Shown piece after piece: positions 1-35,699 of a DNA stretch of 64,000 nucleotides. The stretch's first letter is position 1. Each line of letters begins with the position of its first letter. Source of the DNA: Alviniconcha marisindica (lineage: Eukaryota > Mollusca > Gastropoda > Provannidae); the NCBI GenBank assembly GCA_018857735.1, contig JABMCL010003002.1, positions 135,001 to 199,000 of the forward strand, read 5' to 3'. The position numbers were made by a program, and so were the translations under genes. A model generated the notes under the pieces. That model saw only the letters and a list, made by a program, of their open reading frames with translations, did no database searches and was not told the DNA's origin.

Positions 1-317
1 TAACGGTTGCTTAACTGTAATTGTGTCGCTTCGAAAAAGGGGCTTTCCCCGAAATTCGCACATGTTTAATATTGTCGTGTTAGCGTTAACCGTTTATGTG
101 TTTGGGTTTGGATTTAGAATGCTAGCAGTCTTTGTTTCAGATTTGTTTTTGTTTTGTTTTGTTTTTTTCTCTCAAAACAGTCGAAGTTGAGTGGAAGCGG
201 ATTTGAACCTGAAACCCACCCTGGTCATGTCAGCTAAAAGGATTTACAGTTAAGTCGAGTGTGTTAACCGCTCGGCCAACACAGTCCACAAGAGTACACG
301 GGACGAATGCCTTCTCT

Positions 318-8742
<8,425 letters not shown>

Positions 8743-8791
<49 letters not shown>

Positions 8792-9036
8792 CTTCATTAA
8801 CCCCTTGCGGCAAATTTGAGTCGCCTTACCTGGGAAAGGCTGCAGCAGCCGCAAGAGCAGCGCTACCCATTCCTACCACTACCAGTGTGAGCAGTATTTC
8901 CGTCTGTCAAACAATGGTTATGGCTGCTACTGTGCTAGTGTGGGATTTTTCAGTAACGTGCGAGCAGATTTTGATCCATGCTATTCCACAAGCCTTCACC
9001 TGTGTGGTTCAGACACTGGCGGGGACAAAAGCACCT

Positions 9037-9067
<31 letters not shown>

Positions 9068-9246
9068 GGGGGGGGGGGTGGAGTGGGTTGGAGTTGGGTG
9101 CTTCTGCATCTGGACTGTGGCATACGTGTGTGCCCTCTCGCTCATTCTGTGTGTGTGTGTGAGAGAGAGAAAGAGAGAGAGGGGGTGTGTGTTGGTGTTG
9201 TGTGTGTGTGTGGTCAGGTGTGTGTGTGTTGGTGTGTGTGGTCTGT

Positions 9247-9319
<73 letters not shown>

Positions 9320-9345
9320 TGGTCAGTGTGTGTGTGTTGGTCATG
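8743..9345. repeat. (GT)n and poly-G microsatellites
   Basis: (GT)n at 8743-8787, (GT)n plus a poly-G run at 9037-9078, and GT-rich repeat with GA interruptions at 9147-9345. The unique sequence between them (8788-9036) shows no recognised gene. Confidence 0.9.
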
Positions 9346-9649
9346 TGGTGTAGTGGAGGGGAGGAGAAAGCTGACTAAACAAAACACTACACTCTCACCA
9401 AAGCGCGTGACACTGTACAGCATCTTTGGGAATTTACGACCGAAATCAGGGCTGATGCCGTACCCAACATATGGGCCACTAACAGTCCCCAACGTAGTCA
9501 TGTACCTGCCACTAACAGTGCACAGCTCTAAGTCAGTAACGGTTTGTGACCCAACGTTCATTTTCAGGTACCTACCACTAACAATCCACAACTCAAGTGA
9601 CGGTCTCTGATTCTAGTTTGATTTTTAAGGACCCACCCGCCATTAACAG

Positions 9650-10275
9650 ACCACAGCCCTAATGAGACGGTCTTCGACCCAACGTACAGGTACCTGCCAC
9701 TAACAATCCACAACTCTGAAGTGACGCTCTTTGACCCAACGTACACAGCTCTGAAGTGAAACTCTTTGACCCAACGTACCCAGCTCTGAAGTGACGCTCT
9801 TTGACCCAACGTACACAGCTCTAAAGTGACGCTCTTTGACCCAACGTACACAACTCTGAAGTGACGCTCTTTGACCCAACGTACACAACTCTGAAGTGAC
9901 GCTCTTTGACCCAACGTACACAACTCTGAAGTGACGCTCTTTGACCTAACGTACACATCTCTGAAGTGACGCTCTTTGACCCAACGTACACAGCTCTGAA
10001 GTGACGCTCTTTGACCCAACGTACACAGCTCTGAAGTGACTGTCTTTGACCCAACTCTGAAGTGACGGTCTTTGACCCAACGTACCCAGCTCTGAAGTGA
10101 CGCTCTTTGACCCAACGTACACAGCTCTGAAGTGACGCTCTTTGACCCAACGTACACAGCTCTGAAGTGACGCTCTTTGACCCAACGTACACAGCTCTAA
10201 AGTGACGCTCTTTGACCCAACTCTGAAGTGACGCTCTTTGACCCAACGTACACAGCTCTAAAGTGTCGTCTTTGA
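9650..10275. repeat. 34-36 bp minisatellite, about 17 copies
   Basis: The unit contains GTACACAGCTCTGAAGTGAC and GCTCTTTGACCCAAC. Copies are nearly identical and contiguous, with no unique spacers. Two deleted units occur near 10050 and 10220. A looser version extends back to about 9480. Confidence 0.95.
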
Positions 10276-11095
10276 GCCAACAGTCAAGTGCACGTGCTAC
10301 TTACGGGCTATCGGCGGAATCCAAACGCTGGTTGATGCGAGCCTTTGGGAAGTGATTGACTTTTGATCAAACGTGCCATCTCACTATCGCACACCTGTGT
10401 ACCCTACCTGTCAATTGCAGTCGTTATAGGACTACTGCTAACTGGATGCCAAAGTTCTCGTTATCAAGCACTATCGTTGGTTGGGACTGAACCTGCGACC
10501 GAGCAAGCCATTCGTCTTCCCATGTGTGTGTATGAGTGCGTGCGTGTGCCGCGCGTGTGTGTGTGCGTGTGTGCGCGCGCGCGCGCGCGTGGTAATGGTG
10601 TGGTGTATGACTGTATGTGTGCAAACATATGCGCGTGTGTGTGCGGTGTGGGTGTATGTGCGTACACGACAGTAAACAATAAAAAATAAAAATGAAAAAT
10701 ATGAAAAAAGTTGCCATAGTGACGGGGGAAGACAGGCCACAGAATACACGTAACAACTGTGAACTTTGTGACAGGATCCACACACACACTTACCCAAAAC
10801 CTGGAAACAAAATCAACCATCTTTATTGCACAGATGGACGGTAGAAAAGATCGAACGTCAAATAAATTATGGTCCACACGCACATATACACGTAAATGTC
10901 CATAAAAACAAACTTAAGCACGCACACACGCAAAATGAATGTCCATCAAAACAAACTTCAACATATATACCACAATTCTGATGCTTTCGGCTTTATAACC
11001 TTCATAACACGATGGCAAATCCGTATCAGTCACTGATGAGATAACGTTATGAAGTTGTTGAATGACGGACACCAGACACTCACATAGGGGAAAGT
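10276..11095. other. Intergenic, no gene recognised
   Basis: A GT/GC tract lies at 10537-10590. The rest is AT-rich unique sequence with no domain, RNA gene or transposon recognised. Confidence 0.5.
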
Positions 11096-11560
11096 GGGGA
11101 TAGCTCAGTGGTTAGAGCGCCGGACTCGTGACCGAAAGGTCGTGGGTTCAAGTCCCGGCAGGAGCGGCGGGAGAATTTTCTTCTCAAGGATCGACTTTCT
11201 GTGCTGACTCTTATTTCGGTATCCGCTCCACCCTTGTGCTACCGCAGTATCATGCACGTGAAATATCCAAGTCATTCTGCCAAAAGGGTAGGTGGCAGGT
11301 TACAGCTAAACACGCACGCACCCTACGTATGTGGATTTGCATGAAGTGACGTGATATGGTGTATGGTTGTATGGTGTACACAGAACGCGCCGAGATGGCA
11401 GCAGTTTTGAGTGGCACCAGCCATGTAACAACCAAAGAGCGCTGCAACTACACCACTTGGGTGGATATTGAAAGCGCGCTGTAAAAAGCTAGTCACTCAT
11501 TTTGAGTCACATGCGTCAAGAGCGCAGCGAGTCTGCTGGTGAGTGGAGAATAACACTACT
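11096..11560 (+). mobile_element. tRNA-derived SINE (SINE C)
   Basis: The head at 11098-11170 keeps polymerase III promoter boxes: A box TAGCTCAGTGGTTAGAGCG and B box GGGTTCAAGTCCC. The anticodon stem and acceptor stem no longer pair, so this is not a functional tRNA. The unrelated body continues to a GTGGATATTGAAAGCGCGCT motif near 11460 and beyond. A second head of the same family is at 22555-22630. Confidence 0.8.
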
Positions 11561-14187
11561 TATAAACGATCAACAACAACACATAAACTAAAACATAAAA
11601 ATTTAAAACAGGCGCTGCACACTCTAGGCAGAGAATGACTTTAGTTACCAGATGGAATGGTAGTATTTAGTGACTGGATTTTAACGTGCAATCAACCACA
11701 CAGGGTCACATGAGGACGATCAAACACATGCTCGTATAAAACCCTTTTCACATCTAAAAGTAAACCCTGTCTCAAATCTACAAAATCAGTCCCTACACAA
11801 ACATAAAATACAGTATTCTTCCAATTCCAACATGTGCACATTTTGTTGATTCAGAACAGGGGCTTACCCCGAAATGTGCACGTTTTGAATACTTTTCAAC
11901 CATTTGTGTGATTGAATCATTTAAGTAATTAAAAAGATCAACTACCCTAAATTTATGGGCCTTGTGCTCACATTCTTTTCAAAAACAATTTCTCCACCAA
12001 CTGAAAGGTAAGTTGATAGAATTTAATTACTCTCATCATTTGTTTATTATTTATTTGTTGTGTATTATTTATTTGTTGTAGAATTTAACTACTCTCATCA
12101 TTTGTTTGTGTATTATTTATCTGTTCTAGAATTTAATTACGCTCAACATTTGTTTTGTGCATTATATATTTGTTATAGAATTTAATTACTCTCCTCATTT
12201 GTTTGTGTATTATTTATCTGCTTGTTGTAAAGAAAGAGTTTACCCTAAAAAAGTACACATACTGCCTGATTAAGATAAGCATTCTTTTCAACCAACTGCG
12301 TTTTGACCCAGTTTGAAAGCTAGTTAGCTGTTAGGTCTACATTAAAAATGATCCAGCTGATAGCAGAGCTAAAAACTGCCACAAAAGTCTTCCATCAGCT
12401 CTAACAGCCTAAGTGATAACGTGAAAGAGGGAGATAAGATAACAAAGGTGGAGACAAAGTTCAGCAACACTGTTTTATTTCAGCAAAAACTGCAACATCT
12501 TCAGATAAATTCACTAGAGATTGCATTTCATACCAGCTGGTTGTGTAGCAAGGCATGTTTCACTTGCATGACCAATAGTTCTTTTCAGATTGTTTGCTAT
12601 CTGTAAAGAAATGCAACACAGGAGCAAAAATGTAGAACATCACTGTCAGAACAGGATAAAGAGAGAAAGTTATGGAACAGTTCAAGTCAACCTGGCAGCT
12701 ATGCGTGTAGTTATCACAGGCATTACTTCTATACTATATAGTGTATTTGTTTACATTCTTCTTCTTTTGTTGTTGTTGTTTTTGTGCAATCTGGCTCTTT
12801 TGCAAACTACCCCCTACCACCCTTTTTCTTTTTTTTTTGGGGGGGGGGGGGGGGGGGTCTGTCCTCTTACCTGTGTTTAGCTGATTCAGTAAAATGTGTA
12901 CTTTTGAATCAACATCTCATAAATTCTTGTATATATAAATTGTAATTCAGTTAATGTTATTTTATTCTGAATAAATCTCTGACAGAATGCTCTTCATTTT
13001 GCCATGTAGACTGACCCCTCAACAAACACCATCCATATTTTAAGACTATATTTCTGACAGAAAGTTTCTCACATTTCCATGTAGACTGACCACACCAAAG
13101 ACCATCCTTCTTTTAAGATCACTTTTCTGACAGAATGTTCTTCTCATTTCCATCTAGAGTGACTCTTCAACAAACACCACCCATATTTTAAGACCATGTT
13201 TCTGACAGAATACTCTTCACATCAAACACCACCCTCTTTTAAGACTGCTAAATTTTCAAACAGCACCCTTCATATTTCTGACGCCTGTAAAACCACTCAC
13301 CAATGACAACACCTTTGCTTTAACATCACTGTCGATTTGAAAGGATATTACTTTACCAAGACTCCACTTTGTCAGCATCCATTCTTTGAAGTCAAACAAG
13401 TTTCATCTCTCAGGCTACTTGCTGTTGAAATGCATACAGTGCTGTGCTGTTCATTTACAAATGGCTCAGTAACTCAGTATATTCAATGTGCACAGTTCAG
13501 TTCAAGATGGTATCTTTGCGCTCACAAAAGCCCAGCGTGCACAAAGAAATTCAAGCAGTACCATATTTTAAATAATTCTGCTCTGTGTTGTGGGATACTG
13601 TACACGTAGGGTTGCTGCTGCCGCTGCTGCTTGTAACAACTGTCAACACCTGCCCGCCACCATGTTGTTCTTCGTCAGCCACTTCAGTTATTTTTATTAT
13701 GAACAAACCTTTGCAAGATACCAGGACCTGAGTAAATTTCGAACTTCTAAAATTAGTAACTTGTGGCACAGATGAAAACACAGCAAACCTGCTTTCTCTC
13801 TCAACAGCACATGAAGTTACTACAGTCAGATGGAAACACACACACATACAACTCAAATATTCCAAAATGACAACCATGTTAAAGTCGCAGTAAGATTTTA
13901 AAATAAAATTTAAAAAAATTAAAGCATACTCACACACATAAACACGACTAAAATATTCCAAAAATACATACATGATAATGCCACCATCAATACCAAAACA
14001 TACCCACACAACATACCTTACACACATTCCAAAACTATATTCACAAAGTCACAGTATACTGTCAAAATGCACACATTACCACCACCCACACACATTCACC
14101 TTCCAAAGTGAAAGAAAAAACACGCACCTTAATAAGCCTTAGAGTTTCCGTGGATGTTAAGCACCATGTTTACTTATTTAAGAAGAA
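11561..14187. other. Intergenic / PIF1 downstream region with two AT-rich minisatellites
   Basis: About four copies of a unit containing GAATTTAATTACTCTC and TTTGTTTGTGTATTATTTAT fill 12015-12235. About four copies of a roughly 70-bp unit containing TTCTGACAGAATGTTCTTC and CATTTCCATGTAGACTGACC fill 12970-13280. A T-rich/poly-G run is at 12825-12857. A SINE-B 3' tail (CCTTAGAGTTTCCGTGGATG) sits at 14135-14172, just past the PIF1 stop. No gene is recognised. Confidence 0.6.
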
Positions 14188-28895
<14,708 letters not shown>

Positions 28896-30990
28896 GATGT
28901 TAATTTGTTACTGTTCCCACTCCATGGCTCACCCACTGACACAGGGACTGTTTATCTTTGCTCAGTGCCTACGAATGAGCACCAGCACTATGTATGGCTA
29001 CTTTGCACTGCAGTGATTCTTGGTCTGCAACACAGAACATTTTGATTATTTTCCCATTGTACTTTGTTGTGTTGTGCTATATCAATGATAATAATATTGG
29101 TTCTTCTTCTTCCTGTCAAGGACCGGGCTCTGTCACTGTGTCAGCTGTTGAAGAGCTATACATGTGCACAGTGTGTTTAAAAAGTGTTTCGCTATTTTTT
29201 GCTATAAAATTCATGTCACAGGTCTTATTAACTATTTACTGCTCCAACTCATACAGTCTCTGGACTGGAAAGTACACACAAAGGCCAGGAAGGGAAAATT
29301 TTCTAGGCCTTTAACAAGCCTACTTTCAATCCTGTGCATTTTTTATTTGATGCAGATTCTTCTTTGTGCTAATAGCAAAACTAAAATGTAAAGGATTCCA
29401 AACTTCACATTTTAGGGAAACTAAAATACTAATATTAATACTAGTTTTAACAAAGTTTACTATGTAATACTACTATTAAAAAGTAGTATTAATTATAGCA
29501 TAACATTTAAGATTGCCAATGAGTCAATGACAGTAATACCAGCTCCCTTCATATTGCCCCTGTACTCTCAGCTGGGACCAAGAGTTGCTTTCAACACACA
29601 CACACACATATTTATGATGTCCATAATTCACACTTTGTTTTCAAAACACTTAGAACATCCCCCCCCCCCCCCCCTTTTTTTATTTTATTTTATTTATTTG
29701 GCTTTAAGTCTTAGTCTTAGGCTTTGTGACTGCGTCCTTAGCACCTACAGCAAGTAGTGAAGCATTGAAGTAGTATTTAATTATACAATCAGTGCACACG
29801 TTTCTATCTTTCCAGGACAATTAACATAAAGTAGAGATAAGATCCCCTCTCATTTTCACTGCAGATTTGGCCGACTCTCAGTCGATCTTCGCCATTTATT
29901 TCTGGTGTTCTAAACAGTAAATTATTCAATTTATTGCCTCATTTTGAAGCAAGTACAGAAGTAATCATCGCAAAAAGTGAAAATGGTGATTATTTGGCTG
30001 CGAAACGTAGAATTCTTTGGCTGCGAAGCGTAGATCACTGTGTAACTGGAACTGTGACTAGTGTGATGTCCATTTTGCGATCGAGCAGTAAACTTGGGCA
30101 ATATCCCAGGAGGCGGGCGAAAATTCCTGGGGAAAAATAAACGCCAAATTGCTGGATGCCAGCGACTTATGTCACAAAAACAGAGGACGTTGCACACTGG
30201 GTACCGCACCCCGACTCGTCTTTGTTGCGTACACGTGAAACGAAAAAGAAAAGAGACATATATATATATATATATGAAACAAGAGACATGAACAGACTTC
30301 AAAAACAAAATAGAGCGGTTTAAACAAATACTCTTGAATTGCACATTGCTTTAAAAGAATTGTTTACAAACTGTGCTGAGCAACATAATTCATTACCAGT
30401 AATTCGATTAGATAATGAGAAAAAAAGGCCCAAAGCGAACAAACCCCATGTGTGTATCACATTTGAAAGCGGAGCGTCTGCTTGTGTTAGTCCCTAGCCA
30501 ATGAACACACCTGTTGCAATACCAGCCAATCATGACTTGTTTTACAACACTTGATGTCAAAACGGAAGCGGAAATAGCCTTCCAGTTGTGAAAGTAAGAA
30601 GGCAGACTACCTCAGCATTTGGTTTTATCAAACATCCGGACAGAAGTCTTTCAGTTTGGAACTTATTTTTTTCAAATGACAGCTATACGAAGACAGCGTT
30701 GGTCTCAATATGCATGGACTGAAAAGTAGTCAAGAAGTATTCCTTACCTTGGCAGTCTGAGAGTGGAGACTCGGCTTCAAAATCAAAGGTGCATTTTTGG
30801 TTTGATTTATTGTTGTTGTTGTTGTTGATCTTCCTTGATATAGTTTAGGCAGACACCATCCATTAGGCAAGAAGTGGAGATCATGCTTCACTTTTGTTTT
30901 TCTTCATTTTGGAACTGGATACTTTGCAAGTACAACCGGACAACATGGATAAATTTACCCCGTGAGACTCTCGGAGTAGCCTGTATCATT
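28896..30990. promoter_or_regulatory. Shared upstream region between PIF1 and TTC33
   Basis: PIF1 (minus) and TTC33 (plus) diverge from this stretch. No TATA box is convincing. CGGAAG motifs (ETS-like) occur at about 30560-30570 (AACGGAAGCGGAAATAGC). A poly-C/T run lies at 29659-29687. A SINE-tail-like CTATATCAATGATAATAATA is at 29078-29097. No coding feature is recognised. The promoter role is inferred from gene orientation only. Confidence 0.35.
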
Positions 30991-30994
30991 CTGC

Positions 30995-31360
30995 CACTTC
31001 ATGCATTATCCGTGTGACTGTATGTCACCGGTCGGAATGTGGACATGGGACCTTAAACGTGGGCACTGATCTATTAGTGCATGCTGTGTACACGACGGGT
31101 AGGCAAGCATTCTGCACAAATGTTTGTTTAGAAGAACTGATAAACAGTCCGTCGCCCAGTTGTGTAGACCATGGACCTACATACGTAAGTCCTTGGTGTA
31201 GACCTAGAAGTAGGGTCCAGCCTAGGCAGCTGGATTTACAGTCCAGCGCACTTTTTTTTATACTGTGTGTTGTTTTACTGGTATCTTTTATGCAGTCGTT
31301 GTAAGGCAAATTTCTATGTTATTCATAGACAATAAAGATTCTGTATTCTGTATTCTGCAG
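30995..31360 (+). mobile_element. Probable retroposon 3' end before TTC33
   Basis: The sequence ends in GACAATAAAGATTCTGTATT followed by repeated TATTCTG, a short tandem tail typical of non-LTR elements or their SINEs. A 94-codon minus frame inside it (31309-31025) has no recognised domain. Confidence 0.45.
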
Positions 31361-31521
31361 TACTTTTTTTTTTTTTTTTTTGAGAGAGAGAGAGAGAGAG
31401 AAGGAGAGAGAGAATTACATGTCAAGGTTTTAGTGTTTATTTTATTTTTACTTAATTTTAGTATCAGTTTAATATTGTTTATGAATTAACTTTGCTTTGT
31501 CATGTTCAGCAGAATTTTTCA

Positions 31522-33419
31522 ATGACTACCTTTGGCTGGAAGCGAAAAGCAGGTGATGGGGTGGTGCGCAAAGCATCGGTGGCATTTGAAGAGTCAGCAA
31601 AGGATGAAGAGTTGGACAATGAAGTGACACGAGGGGAGGTTGACTGGTTGACCCTTGCCCCCAAGAAAAGACTCATCAGTTTGGAAGATGCCAAAGCCAA
31701 GAGCCAGCGTCTTCGTGATGAGGGAGGCACACTTGCTGAGGCAGAGAGGTTAGAGCTAAGGTGCAAAGCAGATGACAAACAAAGAAAGAAGCAAAGAATA
31801 ATTATTCTAATGTTCAAAACCTGGATATTACGAAGACACTCAGGACATTTGATGACATCAAAGTGGGACAAATCTAAAGACAAACTATAGCTTAAAATCA
31901 AAGTCAAGATAATGACAGTGACAATAGGGTGAATAGCGCCAGATTCAGATGTTGTGTTTGCTTGAACTACCACAATAGCAGACTGGTGTTTCTGTCTCTG
32001 TCATTATCTTGACTTTTTTTGTCTGTTTGTTAAAGCTTTTTTGTAAACTTCTGACAGAAAAAGAAAAAAGTAAGTTTTGTCAGACCACACTGGCAGCTCC
32101 TCAGCTTTGCATTGCTTACAGCAGTTTGTACTACTACTACTACTCACTGTGTTGCTTGTGTTCACTGTGTTCTTACTACTACTCACTGTATTGCTGGTAC
32201 TACAGGCAATGCTGGGGGAAGTTCTCAGAGATAGGGTGGAGCACATATGGGCTTTCCTGAGTGCATAGATCTATACCATTGTGAGCTGAACTGTACTGGA
32301 CTGCTGCCACCTCAGCTCTCTGAGTCTCTTTATGGCAGAAAAAAAAGAAATGGAAATGGATCAAAGTAGTAGTTGCCATTTTTAAAACAACCTTATAGGG
32401 AGGTGCTGAAGTGTGGAAACCAATTTTAATCATAGTCTGTTTCTGACTCCAATTTCAAATACAGCAGTGGCAGGCAGCATGGGCCACCTCATTAAAATGT
32501 GTTCTTTCTGGCTAATCAGCAAAATTAAAAACTGGACCATACTTTTAGCTTGGCCGCTTTAGTTTTGGTCAATGTGAGGGTGCTGCTCTGACTAGATTCT
32601 TTTTCAGATTCAGTTACTGAGTCAGCCCTTTACTCACACGTACTTTACACATCATGATATGGAAAATGCATAGCTATTGTGAGTTTTGTGGTGTTTGAAA
32701 CTGGTGGAACATATACAAAACCTGTGTTAATGTAGTCCATGCATAACACACATGCATGCATAGAAACATGCTTGCACATGCACATATGCGCACACACACA
32801 CCATGCATATGAGAACACATTCATAAATGTGTAAAAGAAAGAAAACAAAATCACATACCAACTTGAAGGGAAACCATCATGATGAAATCGTGGGCTATGT
32901 GCATTGCTCAGGGCCTGTGATTGTGATTGAGCTTGTCCTTTCCGTGCTGTGCTGGTAATTTCCATGCTCTGCTTGTCCTTTCTATGCTGTTCTTTGCATA
33001 CTGTGCTTGTTCTTTGCATGCTGTGCGCCAGGTACTGGGAGGCCATCAAGAAATGGGATGAAGCATTGTTGCTGACACCGGATGATGGCAAGATGCTAGA
33101 AATGAAAGCCCAGGTAACACGTTGCTCGTTTAGAGTGTTTGTAGGTGGGTGGGTGCAGAGAGAACGTAAAAACAGACATACATGAATGTTTTTATAGTGG
33201 TAGTGAAGGTGTGTGTAACAATATTGAATTATGAGCGAGCAGCAGTGCCTTAACTGTACTAAGCGAGTCCCTACTCTGTAGTAGAAGGTGGTCACTTTCT
33301 TACTCATGGATGTGCTTGCACTGGTATCTTTCACTTTGATGCGATTAGATGAGCAACGTAAAAATAAGCATATCGGAAATTTAATGGAAAAACTGAAGGT
33401 TGTGTGTGTGTGTGACTCG

Positions 33420-33455
<36 letters not shown>

Positions 33456-34665
33456 CGCCTGTTCAGACCTTGAGCTGTATGCACGTTGCAGGCACTGATG
33501 GCAGTGGGAGAAGCGTTCCCAGCAGTCCAGACGGCCCAGAAAGCGGTGAGCGCAGACCCCACCTGGTGGGAAGCGCGGCAGACGTTGGGGCGGGCACAGC
33601 TCAACATGGGAGAAGTCCGGATGGTAACGATTCATCATTATCACCTCCAGCTTGTCAGTTCATGGGTTTTTAATTCTTTCATCCCTTTTTTTCATCTTCT
33701 TCATCTGTGTTTGCTTTGATTTGTCCAGTTGTTGGTTCTTCTTCACAGTGTGTGTGTGCATATTTTTTGTCTCATGATTTAGAGTTTATCCTGCAAAGTT
33801 CAAGGTCACATCCCTCAAGGAAAGCCAGCAGCAGCAGGGTTTCCCTAAGCAGCCCCCTCAGTAATTTCTAATGCTGTGGAAATTGTGATATAATTTTACA
33901 GGATGCCAGGACATTTTCCCGCTGCCTACACATAGAAACTCGCTGTCTTTTTAAAAAAATGGTATAAATGAACCCACCCCCATAATCAGAGGAGAAGAGG
34001 CATAAGGTTAATCACTGCTTGAACCTGGGAATCACACCCACAACCTGCAGGGTCTTGCTCTTCATCTTAACTGCTCAGCCACATCACAGTTCCATCAGTA
34101 TTTGTATACTGAACTTACGGATGAAGACTCAAAGCTCAATGCTTGTTCATTTTGTGAGTTTTTTTGTTTTTTCTGTGGTGCAACCCCTAACAGTGACATC
34201 TTCAGTCTGATGAAGAAGGTCACTCTACGGAGGAGGAAGAAGTCAGTGACAGTTCATGAGAAATCAATGTACTTCAAAATCAGTTAATAAACAACTGATA
34301 AACTGCTCCACATTCCATGTGTTCAGGCTGTCAGGAGCTTCTCCAAGGCGGTGATGCTCAACCCTGCGGAGAGAGAAGTGTGGGATGAAGACCTTCACTG
34401 GGCCTGCTCCGTGAGGGATCGAATGACCAGCTCAAGGTCAGGGGACACCAGTGTAACATCCAAGCCTTCTTCAGTTTCACTGAAGGTCATTTCCAGCGAG
34501 GCAGGAAATGTGAACAGTGATTCCGAGGAGGCATCGACTTCAACCACAAGTGGCGATGTTGTGCTCAGAACGCCCGTTCATGAGGATGAAGGTGTAGACA
34601 GAGACTCGAAAGACAGACAGACATTGCCGAATGTGCCTCCGAACTATGTGTATCTCAGGGGGTAG
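31522..34665 (+). CDS. TTC33: TTC33-like tetratricopeptide repeat protein
   Basis: Four plus-strand exons: 31522-31748, 33032-33113, 33492-33623 and 34327-34665. Phases are consistent and give 259 residues; human TTC33 has 262. The start MTTFGWKRK matches the TTC33 N-terminus (M.SFGWKRK). The TPR region follows: SLEDAKAKSQRLRDEGGTLA, YWEAIKKWDEALLLTPDD, FPAVQTAQKAV, WWEARQTLGRAQLNMGE and AVRSFSKAVMLNP. The tail is acidic and serine-rich, ending NYVYLRG. TPR repeats are protein-interaction scaffolds; the function of TTC33 (also called OSRF, osmosis-responsive factor) is poorly known. A TTCAG acceptor about 10 bp before the ATG implies a separate 5'UTR exon upstream. The exon 2 acceptor is preceded by a short pyrimidine-rich tandem repeat. 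Five splice signals are near consensus. Confidence 0.94.
32920..33030 (+). repeat. Pyrimidine-rich tandem repeat abutting the TTC33 exon 2 acceptor
   Basis: About five loose units of the type TGCTGTGCTTGTCCTTTCC / GCATGCTGTGC run directly into the CGCCAG acceptor. Confidence 0.65.
33372..33452. repeat. (GT)n microsatellite just upstream of TTC33 exon 3
   Basis: Two GT tracts separated by GACTCGGG. The exon 3 acceptor is about 40 bp further on. Confidence 0.9.
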
Positions 34666-35027
34666 CTGTTTCAGTGGGTGCTTTTTTATCTGTTTTCTTT
34701 TCTTTTTTAATGGGAGATAGAAAGTTAATTGTCATACATTGTGAAAATGAAGAAGGGTACTGGATCAGGTAGCTGCATTGGAACAGGAAGGCTTTTTTTT
34801 AAAATTGTGTGTGTGCTTCCCCCCCTTTTGTAGTTTACCCCGTTTTCTTACATTTTCTTTCAGGCATGGACTATCATCATTCACAGGAATGCACATTGAC
34901 TTTTCCATGCATTAAAATTACAAACACCCACTTTGTCTCTCTCTTTTATGTTGTTCGCATGCCATATTCTGAAAGATACATTTCTCTCTCTGTCTCTCGT
35001 TAACATTTATAAGTTAGGCTGTTAGCT

Positions 35028-35225
35028 TCATGCTGTACGCATAGGTGTCCCTCAAGGTTCTGTCTTCAGGCCCATTCTACTCACTCTCTATACTTAGCCC
35101 CTCAGGCCTCCATCACCAGCCACCACAACTGGAATCACCACTTATATGCTGACAACTTTGGACAGCAAAAAGTGGATGACACAAAACAAACTTTGCCTGA
35201 ATGGTACAAAGACAGCAACAATGCT
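35028..35225 (+). pseudogene. Decayed non-LTR (LINE) reverse transcriptase fragment
   Basis: Reading with frameshifts and one stop gives GVPQGSV..PIL.TLYT, then NWNHHLYADN (the degraded catalytic Y-A-D-D box), then WMTQNKLCLNGTKT. This is the order seen in CR1/L2-type LINE reverse transcriptases. The second catalytic aspartate is now N. Flanking sequence is not recognisable as the rest of the element. Confidence 0.75.
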
Positions 35226-35672
35226 TGTTTAAGGTTAAGCCTTTCAGCCCTGCTTGGGTGCAACTCATCGCCATTGTCCGCCTACACCTCAACGTTGCTC
35301 AAGTGGAGAAACCAAATTCAGTCAAATGTAGGCACAACATGTTAAGGGAGGCAACTGCATTTACTGCCTTCTTGAACACTGCGTGTCATAATTATTTGCA
35401 ATTACAACTTAGTTTGATTAAAGTTGCCCACCATTTTTGCAAATGTAGTGGACATAGTGAGAAGTGCTGGGCTCAAACGTCTGCACTGAGACTTGTATCA
35501 CTAGAATAATTGATCTGCTGGCAATTTCACATTGCAGTTCAGTGGAAAGTCTTGCAAGCTGTTTTAATGAAAGTTTCAGAAAATGTAATAACACACACAC
35601 ACACCAGAAAATGACATACTGTTAAAGAATAATTCAGACATTCTAGGTTGTAAAATATATTTGCAAACAGCA

Positions 35673-35678
35673 AATAAA
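35673..35678 (+). terminator. Candidate TTC33 polyadenylation signal
   Basis: AATAAA on the plus strand about 1 kb after the TTC33 stop. It is the first canonical hexamer I noticed downstream; weak evidence. Confidence 0.25.
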
Positions 35679-35699
35679 TACTTAATAGGAGTTCAAAGC

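Noticed and set aside
9564..10246. 197- and 141-residue repeat protein frames on the minus strand
   Set aside because: They follow the minisatellite unit exactly, overlap in other frames and have no start or splice context.
9650..10275. CRISPR-like regular direct repeats (also 46585-46972, 20575-21475, 60725-61145)
   Set aside because: Units are contiguous with no unique spacers, and the surrounding genes are animal genes with introns.
11098..11170. A tRNA gene (also at 22555-22630)
   Set aside because: The polymerase III boxes are intact but the anticodon and acceptor stems do not pair, and a shared SINE body follows.
31025..31309. 94-residue minus frame upstream of TTC33
   Set aside because: It lies inside a probable retroposon and has no recognised domain.
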